A stretch of 6,162 nt of DNA from Gemmatimonadota bacterium (GTDB taxonomy: Bacteria; Gemmatimonadota; Gemmatimonadetes; Gemmatimonadales; GWC2-71-9). The notes under the pieces were generated by a model. The model worked only from the letters and a program-made list of their open reading frames with translations, ran no database searches and was not told the DNA's origin. The stretch lies in the NCBI GenBank assembly GCA_003220955.1, contig QHTW01000139.1, positions 1 through 6,162 of the forward strand, read 5' to 3'. Shown one piece after another: positions 1-6,162 of the stretch; positions within the stretch are counted from its first letter, which is position 1, and every line of letters begins with the position of its first letter. The position numbers were made by a program, and so were the translations under genes.

Positions 1-1182
1 ATTCGGGTCCTGGCGCAGGAACGCCTTCAGCGCCGCCGCGAACGTCATCCCGACTTCGTTCCGCACCAGCACCTGATTGATGCCGAGCAGGTTGTATTCG
101 ACCGGATCCTCGGCCGTCATGATGTTCACGTCGATCTGATTGATTCGTGAGAGCGCCGAGTATAGCGTCGTTGTCTTGCCGGAGCCTGTGGGCCCCGTCA
201 CCAGGACCATCCCGTACGGATTGAGGATGGCCTTGAGGAGATCGGCTTCCGACCTGGGTTCGAAGCCGAATGTCTTAAGGTCCAGCGTCAGGTTGCCCTT
301 GTCGAGGATCCGGAGCACGATCTTCTCGCCGAACAGCACGGGCAGCGTCGACACGCGGAAATCGATGACGCGCGCGCCCATCTTGAGCTTGATGCGTCCG
401 TCCTGCGGCACGCGGCGCTCGGCGATGTTGAGCTGCGCCATGATCTTCACGCGCGAGGTGAGCGCGGCGCGCATCTTCACGGGCGGCTTCATCACTTCCT
501 GCAGGGCACCGTCGACGCGGTACCGCACCCGCATCTCGTGCTCGAACGGCTCGATGTGGATGTCCGACGCCCCGCGCTTCACGGCGTCGGTCAGCAGCCC
601 GTTGATCAGCTTCACGACGGGGGCGTCGTCGGCCAGGTCTTGCGCCTTGACGTCCTCATCCGCCTGATCCTCCACCACCTCGAGATCCTCTTCCTGCTCG
701 ACGCTTTTGAGCAGGCTCTGGAGCTGGGCGTCGGACTGCTGGTAATAGCGATCGATCGCGTTGCGGAGCGTGTATTCGCCGGCGATGACCGGGAAGACGT
801 CGCACCGCGTGATGAACTTGATGTCCTCAATCGCCGTCACGTTGTTGGGATCGGCGATCGCCACCGTGAGGGTCCTCCCCTCCCGTTTCAGGGGGAGGAC
901 GGTGTGCTTGGTGGCGATGTCGGGGGGCAGGAGCTTCAGGATCTTGGGGTCGACCTCGAAGCGCGACAGGTCGACGGCCGGCATCCGGTACTGCCGGGCC
1001 AGCATCTTGCTGACCTCGGTTTCCTCTATAAAACCCAGTTTGACCAGGGTATAGCCCAGGCGCATCCCGGAGTTCTTCTGCTCCAGAAGGGCCTTTCTGA
1101 GCTGTTCCTGGGTGATCAGGCCTTCACGGACAAGAATCTCGCCGAGCTTGTCCTGGGTGATCGCAACGCTCGCCGTACGCAA
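1..1182 (-). CDS. pilB: Type IV pilus assembly / type II secretion ATPase PilB (GspE family), C-terminus cut by window edge
   Basis: Hexameric cytoplasmic ATPase that drives pilin polymerisation at the inner-membrane base of a type IV pilus. The frame is open from the left edge and gives 394 residues; the family is usually about 560-570, so the last third is outside. An N-terminal T2SSE_N/MshEN-like region occupies roughly residues 10-165 (opening TQDKLGEILVREGLIT), followed by an acidic linker (about 170-190). The ATPase core then shows SDIHIEP (206-212), AERRVPQDGR (254-263), Walker A GPTGSGKT (330-337, Lys336) and the Asp-box AEDPVE (357-362). The Walker B motif and any tetracysteine zinc site lie beyond the edge. 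Start: an in-frame TAG sits at 1261-1263, and the only ATG/GTG/TTG between it and the conserved N-terminus is TTG at 1180-1182, giving MRTASVAITQDKLGE. No good Shine-Dalgarno precedes it. It follows comEA by 46 bases. A GspE of a type II secretion system is the alternative; comEA next door favours a pilus or competence role. Confidence 0.93.
   Translation of the reverse strand, partial: MRTASVAITQDKLGEILVREGLITQEQLRKALLEQKNSGMRLGYTLVKLGFIEETEVSKMLARQYRMPAVDLSRFEVDPKILKLLPPDIATKHTVLPLKREGRTLTVAIADPNNVTAIEDIKFITRCDVFPVIAGEYTLRNAIDRYYQQSDAQLQSLLKSVEQEEDLEVVEDQADEDVKAQDLADDAPVVKLINGLLTDAVKRGASDIHIEPFEHEMRVRYRVDGALQEVMKPPVKMRAALTSRVKIMAQLNIAERRVPQDGRIKLKMGARVIDFRVSTLPVLFGEKIVLRILDKGNLTLDLKTFGFEPRSEADLLKAILNPYGMVLVTGPTGSGKTTTLYSALSRINQIDVNIMTAEDPVEYNLLGINQVLVRNEVGMTFAAALKAFLRQDPN
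872..900 (-). repeat. Intragenic 9-bp perfect inverted repeat in pilB
   Basis: GTCCTCCCC (872-880) and GGGGAGGAC (892-900) are perfect reverse complements around an 11-base loop. The element lies inside the N-terminal domain of pilB and encodes the VLPLKREGRT stretch. It is GC-rich enough to fold stably in mRNA but has no U-tract, so a terminator is unlikely. It may be only a by-product of coding. Confidence 0.6.
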
Positions 1183-1228
1183 CTCGTTGAATTTGAAGGG
1201 ACTAAAATGGGAGTCGGGGTTAGCCGGG
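1183..1228 (-). other. 46-base comEA-pilB spacer
   Basis: This AT-richer gap contains a TTTTAG and a TTCAAATTCAA stretch on the coding strand. I see no Shine-Dalgarno at a proper distance from the TTG, no terminator hairpin, and no convincing -35/-10 pair. It could hold a weak internal promoter, but the sequence alone does not support one. Confidence 0.3.
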
Positions 1229-1618
1229 TCAAGGCTGAATGACGAAAGGACGGATCGCGTCTAATAATTTGGCACCCACGCCAGGCACGCTGTCGAGGCG
1301 CGCGAGACTGCCAAATGGACCGTGCTCGGTGCGCCAGGCGACGATGCGCTGCGCGAGCGCCGGACCAACGCGCGGCAATCGTGTGATGTCGCTCACGTCC
1401 GCGTTATCGAGATCAATTCGTTCTCCCGGCAAGAGCGGACGGGAGAGCTGAGCCGCGCGGCGGGCAGTCTCGCGCAACGCATTGGGACGTGGGATCGACG
1501 AAGACTGCAGTTGGACGTCACCTGGTGGAGCTGACGGAGAGGGCGAGAGGAAGTGGCGAACGCCGGCGCCGGCGAGCGCCAGGCAGGCGAGCAGCAAGGC
1601 GGCACGGCGATCATCCAT
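1229..1618 (-). CDS. comEA: ComEA-like helix-hairpin-helix DNA-binding protein
   Basis: Small protein of 129 residues predicted to bind double-stranded DNA without sequence specificity. In competent bacteria ComEA acts in the periplasm or on the outer face of the membrane as a ratchet for transforming DNA. A short basic N-terminus (MDDRR) precedes a hydrophobic segment at about residues 6-24 (signal peptide or membrane anchor). A Pro/Ser-rich linker (about 25-65) follows. Residues 68-126 form the typical tandem helix-hairpin-helix unit: IDLDNADVSDITRLPRVGP, with the first hairpin at 81-87, then VPGVGAKLL (111-119) and the closing IRPFV. This matches the ComEA pattern 'vNiNtAs..eL..lPgiGp..A..I...R...GpF.s...L..v.GiG'. 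The ATG at 1616-1618 is chosen because it places the hydrophobic segment at the N-terminus. It lies 24 bases after the cyclase gene and 46 bases before pilB. The helix-hairpin-helix call is firm. A role in transformation is inferred, since no ComEC is in view. Confidence 0.9.
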   Translation of the reverse strand: MDDRRAALLLACLALAGAGVRHFLSPSPSAPPGDVQLQSSSIPRPNALRETARRAAQLSRPLLPGERIDLDNADVSDITRLPRVGPALAQRIVAWRTEHGPFGSLARLDSVPGVGAKLLDAIRPFVIQP

Positions 1619-1642
1619 CCCCCAAGATGGGGACGTCCGGTT
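1619..1642 (-). other. 24-base spacer with small hairpin at the comEA start
   Basis: This gap between the cyclase stop and the comEA ATG contains, on the coding strand, CCCC-ATCTT-GGGG (1632-1620), ending one base before the ATG. The palindrome GGACGTCC (1631-1638) lies directly upstream and shares bases with it. The only purine-rich, Shine-Dalgarno-like run (GGGGG) touches the start codon and would be the 3' arm of the little hairpin. The spacing is wrong for a normal ribosome binding site, so comEA translation may depend on coupling to the upstream gene. There is no U-tract, so this is not a terminator. The structure is seen; the regulatory meaning is inference. Confidence 0.4.
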
Positions 1643-2563
1643 CTATTGTCGTATCAAAGCAACGGCGACATCACCAACAATCTGCAGACTTTCCGCGCTG
1701 ACCTTGTCGATCGTGTCCTCGGTGGTGTGCCAGTACGGATAGTCAAAGTCCACGACGTCGATCGCGTGAATCCCTGCCTTCTGCAACGAGACGTGGTCGT
1801 CGGTCAGCGTGTGCCGCACGCTCGGAATGAATTGCCGATCGTGACCGCGCTCGGCAGCGACCCGCCACACGCGCTGCACCACCTCGGGCGCGAACGCGAG
1901 AGACTGACCTTCCTGATAGATCTGGAGGTCCTTGTCGCCCACCATGTCGAACAGCACGGCGAACAGCGGTTGATAGCCCGGGGGCTGGTGCGCCGCGAAC
2001 CAGCGCGACCCGATGAGCACATCGCTCGTGTCGGCAAAGTCTCCGTAGTCTTCCCCGTCGACGAACAGGAGATCGACGCCGCTGGCGGGTGGCCGAGCCT
2101 TGAGCGCATCCGCGACGCCCAGGAGCACGGCGACGCCCGAGGCGCCGTCGTCGGCGCCGGGGACCGGCATGCGCTGCTGGGCGAGGTTGGCGCTCTTGTC
2201 CGCCATCGGTCGCGTGTCCCAATGCGCCAGGAACAGTACCCGCTCGGTCGCCTGCGGGCGAAAGCGCGCGAAGAAGTTTCGCAGATGCAGCACCTCGCCG
2301 TTACGCAAGCGATGGTTGATCTCCTGCACGATCACCGTATCCGCCCGCGCCCGCAGCTCGGCGAGAAGCCAGTCGGCTTCCTGCTGATGACCGGGTTTAT
2401 TGGGGATCCGCGGGCCGAACGACATCTGTCGCTGGACGTAGGTGAGCGCGGTCCGTCCGTTGAATTCGACCGGGCTCTTGCTGCCCCCGTCTCCCGCTCG
2501 CGCTTGGCACCCCAGCGCCACGAAGACGACCACGTACCACGCACCACGCACGAAGCGCTTCAT
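1643..2563 (-). CDS. Glutaminyl-peptide cyclotransferase-like M28 family zinc lipoprotein
   Basis: Predicted zinc enzyme of the M28 fold, 306 residues, most like bacterial and animal type II glutaminyl cyclases, which convert N-terminal Gln to pyroglutamate and release ammonia. A hydrophobic N-terminus ends in VALGC with Cys19 as the likely lipidation site; the lipobox is imperfect (Ala at -3, Leu at -2), but periplasmic placement is clear. Motifs in order are AHWDTRP (113-119), GADDGASG (136-143, Asp139 as the likely zinc ligand), DGEDYG (169-174, Glu171 general acid/base and Asp172 at the second ligand position), DMVGD (206-210), TDDHVSL (254-260) and YWHTTEDT (277-284, His279 zinc ligand). 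The DDH motif and the Trp before the His are what separate glutaminyl cyclases from plain M28 aminopeptidases. The start ATG overlaps the sprA stop as ATGA, with GGGA 9-12 bases upstream as a weak ribosome site. This implies translational coupling to sprA. An aminopeptidase activity is the alternative; only biochemistry would settle it. Confidence 0.83.
   Translation of the reverse strand: MKRFVRGAWYVVVFVALGCQARAGDGGSKSPVEFNGRTALTYVQRQMSFGPRIPNKPGHQQEADWLLAELRARADTVIVQEINHRLRNGEVLHLRNFFARFRPQATERVLFLAHWDTRPMADKSANLAQQRMPVPGADDGASGVAVLLGVADALKARPPASGVDLLFVDGEDYGDFADTSDVLIGSRWFAAHQPPGYQPLFAVLFDMVGDKDLQIYQEGQSLAFAPEVVQRVWRVAAERGHDRQFIPSVRHTLTDDHVSLQKAGIHAIDVVDFDYPYWHTTEDTIDKVSAESLQIVGDVAVALIRQ
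2560..2563 (-). other. ATGA stop/start overlap joining sprA to the glutaminyl cyclase gene
   Basis: The ATG of the cyclase gene (2563-2561) and the TGA stop of sprA (2562-2560) share bases in the sequence ATGA. Such overlaps usually mean translational coupling by terminating ribosomes, so the two products would be made together. The overlap is directly visible; the coupling is inferred. Confidence 0.8.
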
Positions 2564-5500
2564 CGAATCTGTCCCACACTAGTGGATAGTTGCACGAACG
2601 CCGTGATCACGAACTGCGAGATCTTCCGGTTGGTCTGCCGCTCTTCATTCAGTACGTAAGCCATCTGGAGTCCCGCGCTCATGTTGGTCGGGAGATCGGT
2701 GTCCAACGTAAGCTGGGCTTGTGACTGCCTGCTGTCCACATAGGGGACGCAAGGCATCTGCCCTGCGCGGCGCAGGCAGGTCGTGTTGTCCGCCACGGAA
2801 TATCCAGCCGTGGTGCGGATGTTAGACCGCCAGCGGCCCCGAGTCGGAGGGCGGAACGAGAAGGTGACGGTCGTGTTCAGCGCGTTGCGCTCGCTGCGAA
2901 ACAGGTTTCCCGCGCTCACACGATCCGACGATGTCCGCGACATGTCGAAGCTCGTGAAGACGCCGCCTACCCAGGTGAACGATGCCGCGGGAGTAAACGC
3001 CTTCTCGATCGTGCTGTTCAGCGTGACGGTCCCGGGCGAGTCGAAGCCCGGTTGCTCGTTCACCGACTCCGACCGGCGATACCCCACCCGGACATTGATG
3101 TTGGTCAATATCCGGCCGATCAGCTGGCGCGAGGGAGAGACGGTCCAGCTCATCGAGCCGTTCGGCCAGTCCACAGCGCGGGTAGTGGTCTGTACCTGCT
3201 CGTCGGCACGCAGCGTCCAGAGCACGCCTCGCGTCAGCCGGTACGTCACGTTGGCGCGCAGGCCCAGCGGCAAGATGGCCGCGCCACCGGTCGACAGCGT
3301 CCTGGTCTGTGCCGCCGCGGTGGCGAGCAATCCGCCCACCTGGCGGAAGCCGCCGAATCCACCCAGCGCCAGTTGATAGCTCGCATCCGGGGCGTCCGTC
3401 GCCCGGCCGAACGTCGACCCCTCCTGGGCGCTGTAGCTCACATCGAGTCCCGTGATACGGCCGAGCCACGCGGCCAGCGCCGACGAGTCGCCGAAGATCG
3501 CCTGCCCCAGGCGGTGCGCGTCGAGCTGGGCGCCGGTTTCGATCCGGCGCCCGTTGCTGAACGCGGCTGGCACGCGAAACTTGCCCGCGGTATCACCCTC
3601 GGTACGTGCCGGCTGGCGCGCGTTGGGATCGCGCGTGAACGTGAAGGAAGATCCGACCGTGGCCCGCGGCCGGAACCAGCCTCCCACGACGCGGGGCGTG
3701 AGCGCGAGCGACGTCGTGAGCAACCGCTGGGTTTCCAGACCGATGTCGCTGCCGAACAGCGATGCGCGCTGCTGGCGAATCAGCCGGCCCATCGTAGTCG
3801 AGTCCCCATAATCGCGCAGATCTCGCGTCGACACCGCATCGACGCCGAGCTGCACGCCGGCCAAGGGCATGAGCTGCACGCCGCCGGAATTCTGCCACAG
3901 TCGCGTCCGCGAGATCGCGGGCGGCGCCGTGTCGGCACGTTGCGCGATCGGCACGAGAAACGTGAAGCGTTGCGCGTCGCTGCCGATCAGGCCCGAGCGA
4001 AAATGGATCCGCGACGGATTCAGACGCAGCGCGAGCCCCGCCACCTTGAGCAGCGTGGCGTTGGGCGACGCGGTGTAGTCGAGATTGAACGCGTAGTCCG
4101 ACGAGCTGGCCCGCGACAAGGACGCCCGCGTATCCCCACTCGCGTACGCGCCGGTCACCGACAGCGGATCGAGCAGCCAGCGCCCGAGCCTGCCGCCCGC
4201 CTGGCGAACGCGACGCGCCGAAAACCCGTAGCTCGCCGCGCCGCTGTGAGGCGTGCGGAGACTTTGCAGCGCGTCGGCGCGAATGTCGGTGCCGCTCAGA
4301 TAGAACGGCTCGCTGCCGGTGAGCGTGCGCTGGAACGTGACGGGAATGGAGAGCCCCCAGCGATCCGGCAGGAAGCGGTCCATGCGCACCGTGCCGCTGA
4401 CCGTGGCGGAGTTGTCGGTCGAGTACGACGGATCCTCCGCGAGCTGCCGAAAGTTCCCATCCCGCCGCGACAGGCTGAGCGCGAGATCCGCCACATCGGC
4501 CGCGGCGAGCGCGATGTCCACGGCGCCGGCCGCGCCGGTCTCACGCACGACGTCGCCCAGCCGGATGTCGTCCACCCACAATTCCGCCTGATCGATGACC
4601 ACCGCTGTCTGGATGCGCCACATCCCCGCGGCGATTTCCTGCACGCGCGCCAGATTCGGCGGCGCGGTGCCGGGGTCGCGCACGTGCGCGATGTACGGGC
4701 CGTCGCACATCACGAATGCGCCGTCCTTCGGCACGAGCATCGAATCGGGACAACCGGGATAAACGTGGGCGCTGTCCCCCGACAGCCATGCTTGTTCGAT
4801 GCGCGCGCGCAGCCCCAGCCAGCGCTCGAACTGCACCACGACCTCCGGCTCCCATGAAGTCGTCTTCGCCGGTGCGTGGTACATATAGAAATTGTTTTGG
4901 TCCTTCCCGGCCTTGAGGAAGAACTCGAGGTCGCCGTCCTCCCACCCGACGCCGCGGCCGCGCGCCCACACCCGCAGCGTGCGATACTTGAGAAAGTTCT
5001 TGTCGCCTTCCGTGGTGAAGCGGAGATACGCTTCGGCGCGCTGGCCCAGACCGAGTCCGCTGGCGAGCAGCCGCATCGAACGCTCGTTGATCTCGGTCGC
5101 CCCGATCTGAAAGGTCGCGTTCTTCTGGCCCGCTTCGTCCACGACGCCCGGCGGCGGCGTGTAGCCGAGGTCCTGGTTCTCCGTGCTGACCACCGACGCC
5201 ACCATTTCTCCCGTGCCCGTCCCGCGCTCGCCGCCGATGCCCAGGATCGGCGTGTCGGCGCGCTTCACCCAGGTGCTCCCGACCAAGCGCACGCGCGACA
5301 GGGCGAACGGCAGCTCCGCCTCGGGGCCGCCACCCGCTGGGGCGGGCGCCACAATCGTGATGCGAAGCGACTGGATTTGCCGGAGACTCGGATTGCCGAT
5401 CTGCAGCGTGTCGGTGCGGAACGGAATGCGGTAGAAGCGCCATTGCGCGCCGCCGACCCCGTCCATTCCGCCATTGCGGACGAAGAACCGGTCGTCCCCG

Positions 5501-6162
5501 ATCGGAAACACGTACCGCACGAAGCTCTCGGCGGTGCGTACACCGCTCGTTGAGTCGAGCACGAAGTCGCCGTCCAGATCCTCGGTATCCACTGCGCCGT
5601 TGTGCCGCCCGCACCGCGACCGAATGTCGCCGAACAGGAACGGGATGAATTGACCGTTCTGCGTCGCCGAGCAAAGCGGCAGCGTGTCCACGACGACTCC
5701 GCGCGTCGCATCGACGATCCCGTCCACCACGCGATCGGACAGGATGCCTTCGTCGTTCAGGGTCGCGCTCCACGTCTGCGTCCGCGGATCGCGCTCGGAG
5801 TCCAGGCGGCCTGCGCCCGCGCGCCGCGCGCCGCGGTACGTTGTATCTGCTCCCCCCCCCGTCACTCTGAACGAGTCCGGCACGAATGCGAGTGCGTCCT
5901 CGAACACGCCGCCGAAGTCGAACAGGACAGTCGTGCGATTGGCGCGCGCGGTGCGCGGCGCGTCCTCCCAGACCCAGAATTCCAGGAACTCGACACGCGA
6001 CAGATCGACTCCGGTCGCCGACAGGGCCTGCGTGATCGAGCGCCAGCGCGGGGCGTTCTGTGGCGGCCGCGTCCAGTTCGGAACTCCGGCCTGATTCGCC
6101 AGTCCCAGGAGGGAGTCCGGCTTCAGCGTCAACCACAGCACCGGCTCGGCGGCCTGCCCCTG
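2560..6162 (-). CDS. sprA: SprA-family T9SS outer-membrane translocon, C-terminal 1,200 residues (N-terminus outside window)
   Basis: SprA (Sov) is the giant outer-membrane beta-barrel of the type 9 secretion system, through which cargo with a T9SS C-terminal signal leaves the cell. Bacteroidota members run to about 2,400 residues, so roughly half is present. The frame is open to the right edge (residue 1 = CAG at 6162-6160), so the GTG at 6139-6141 is internal, not the start. The first ~540 residues are globular and hold family-like elements: VEFLEFWVW (57-65), DTEDLDGD (192-199), a WRFYRIPF segment, a 'FFLKAGKDQNNFYMYH' segment (about 415-430) and AELWVDDIRLGD (about 524-536). From about 540 to the end the protein shows alternating polar/hydrophobic strands rich in Ser, Thr, Arg and Gly, as expected of a large barrel, closing with FVITAFVQLSTSVGQIR. 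It has only six cysteines, in three local pairs. The C-terminal part is weaker family evidence than the first half. Assignment is from remembered motifs, not a profile search. Confidence 0.8.
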   Translation of the reverse strand, partial: QGQAAEPVLWLTLKPDSLLGLANQAGVPNWTRPPQNAPRWRSITQALSATGVDLSRVEFLEFWVWEDAPRTARANRTTVLFDFGGVFEDALAFVPDSFRVTGGGADTTYRGARRAGAGRLDSERDPRTQTWSATLNDEGILSDRVVDGIVDATRGVVVDTLPLCSATQNGQFIPFLFGDIRSRCGRHNGAVDTEDLDGDFVLDSTSGVRTAESFVRYVFPIGDDRFFVRNGGMDGVGGAQWRFYRIPFRTDTLQIGNPSLRQIQSLRITIVAPAPAGGGPEAELPFALSRVRLVGSTWVKRADTPILGIGGERGTGTGEMVASVVSTENQDLGYTPPPGVVDEAGQKNATFQIGATEINERSMRLLASGLGLGQRAEAYLRFTTEGDKNFLKYRTLRVWARGRGVGWEDGDLEFFLKAGKDQNNFYMYHAPAKTTSWEPEVVVQFERWLGLRARIEQAWLSGDSAHVYPGCPDSMLVPKDGAFVMCDGPYIAHVRDPGTAPPNLARVQEIAAGMWRIQTAVVIDQAELWVDDIRLGDVVRETGAAGAVDIALAAADVADLALSLSRRDGNFRQLAEDPSYSTDNSATVSGTVRMDRFLPDRWGLSIPVTFQRTLTGSEPFYLSGTDIRADALQSLRTPHSGAASYGFSARRVRQAGGRLGRWLLDPLSVTGAYASGDTRASLSRASSSDYAFNLDYTASPNATLLKVAGLALRLNPSRIHFRSGLIGSDAQRFTFLVPIAQRADTAPPAISRTRLWQNSGGVQLMPLAGVQLGVDAVSTRDLRDYGDSTTMGRLIRQQRASLFGSDIGLETQRLLTTSLALTPRVVGGWFRPRATVGSSFTFTRDPNARQPARTEGDTAGKFRVPAAFSNGRRIETGAQLDAHRLGQAIFGDSSALAAWLGRITGLDVSYSAQEGSTFGRATDAPDASYQLALGGFGGFRQVGGLLATAAAQTRTLSTGGAAILPLGLRANVTYRLTRGVLWTLRADEQVQTTTRAVDWPNGSMSWTVSPSRQLIGRILTNINVRVGYRRSESVNEQPGFDSPGTVTLNSTIEKAFTPAASFTWVGGVFTSFDMSRTSSDRVSAGNLFRSERNALNTTVTFSFRPPTRGRWRSNIRTTAGYSVADNTTCLRRAGQMPCVPYVDSRQSQAQLTLDTDLPTNMSAGLQMAYVLNEERQTNRKISQFVITAFVQLSTSVGQIR
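5852..5860 (-). repeat. Run of nine G on the coding strand inside sprA
   Basis: Nine consecutive C on the plus strand read as GGG GGG GGA after RVT in SprA (RVTGGGADTTY). The SprA-like reading frame is the same on both sides, so the frame is intact in this copy. Runs of this length are prone to polymerase slippage and to sequencing error. Gain of one G would shift the ribosome into a frame that stays open to about 4541. Confidence 0.9.

Noticed and set aside
872..900. Intrinsic terminator
   Set aside because: It has a strong stem but no U-tract and lies deep within the pilB coding region.
538..1242. Plus-strand open frame of 234 codons opposite pilB
   Set aside because: It is antisense to clear PilB motifs (Walker A, AERR, HIEP are on the minus strand in this region), with no domain signature of its own.
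1553..2659. Plus-strand open frame of 368 codons opposite the cyclase gene
   Set aside because: The minus strand carries all M28/glutaminyl-cyclase motifs. The plus frame has shadow-like composition and crosses two gene boundaries.
3052..4857. Plus-strand open frame of 601 codons opposite sprA
   Set aside because: It is antisense to the well-supported SprA frame, is very rich in Arg/Ala/His/Pro as expected of a shadow frame in high-GC DNA, and shows no recognisable motif.
5852..5860. G-run as the site of an actual frameshift in this copy
   Set aside because: SprA-like sequence continues in the same frame before (EFWVWEDAP, FGGVFEDAL) and after (DTEDLDGD) the tract.
4541..6136. Alternative minus-strand frame of 531 codons overlapping sprA
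   Set aside because: It is open because of high GC, and its product is Arg/Gly/Ala-rich without motifs. The SprA frame holds the family elements on both sides of the G-run.
1..6162. CRISPR arrays, tRNA/rRNA genes, insertion sequences, defence genes
   Set aside because: I saw no regularly spaced repeats, no cloverleaf or rRNA-like segment, no terminal inverted repeats and no transposase. The four genes account for nearly all the sequence.

Overview
The window is high-GC and all four genes I can support lie on the minus strand, reading from the right edge to the left. In transcription order they are: the C-terminal 1,200 residues of a SprA-family type 9 secretion (T9SS) outer-membrane translocon (2560-6162, N-terminus outside the window); a glutaminyl-cyclase-like M28 zinc lipoprotein (1643-2563); a small ComEA-like helix-hairpin-helix DNA-binding protein (1229-1618); and the N-terminal 394 residues of a PilB/GspE-type pilus assembly ATPase (1-1182, C-terminus outside the window).

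The combination of SprA (typical of the Bacteroidota/FCB group), very high GC, and a PilB opening of the kind I associate with Gemmatimonadota suggests a high-GC Gemmatimonadota-like member of the FCB superphylum. This placement is an inference from gene families and composition; no rRNA or other marker is present.

The layout is compact. sprA and the cyclase gene overlap by four bases (ATGA, 2560-2563). The cyclase and comEA genes are 24 bases apart, and comEA and pilB are 46 bases apart. No terminator-like hairpin with a U-tract and no convincing promoter was seen between them, so one transcript is plausible. There is no gene-free stretch longer than about 50 bases.

Functionally the cassette is entirely envelope- and surface-directed. 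SprA passes T9SS cargo across the outer membrane. A periplasmic glutaminyl cyclase could cap exported proteins that begin with Gln. ComEA binds incoming DNA in the periplasm, and PilB powers the type IV pilus that can pull DNA in. The joint secretion, N-terminal capping and DNA-uptake grouping is the most interesting aspect, but every component belongs to a known family. I do not see evidence here for a wholly new system. Secondary curiosities are a run of nine G (coding strand) in sprA, three local cysteine pairs in SprA, a calcium-loop-like acidic motif, and a TTG start for pilB.
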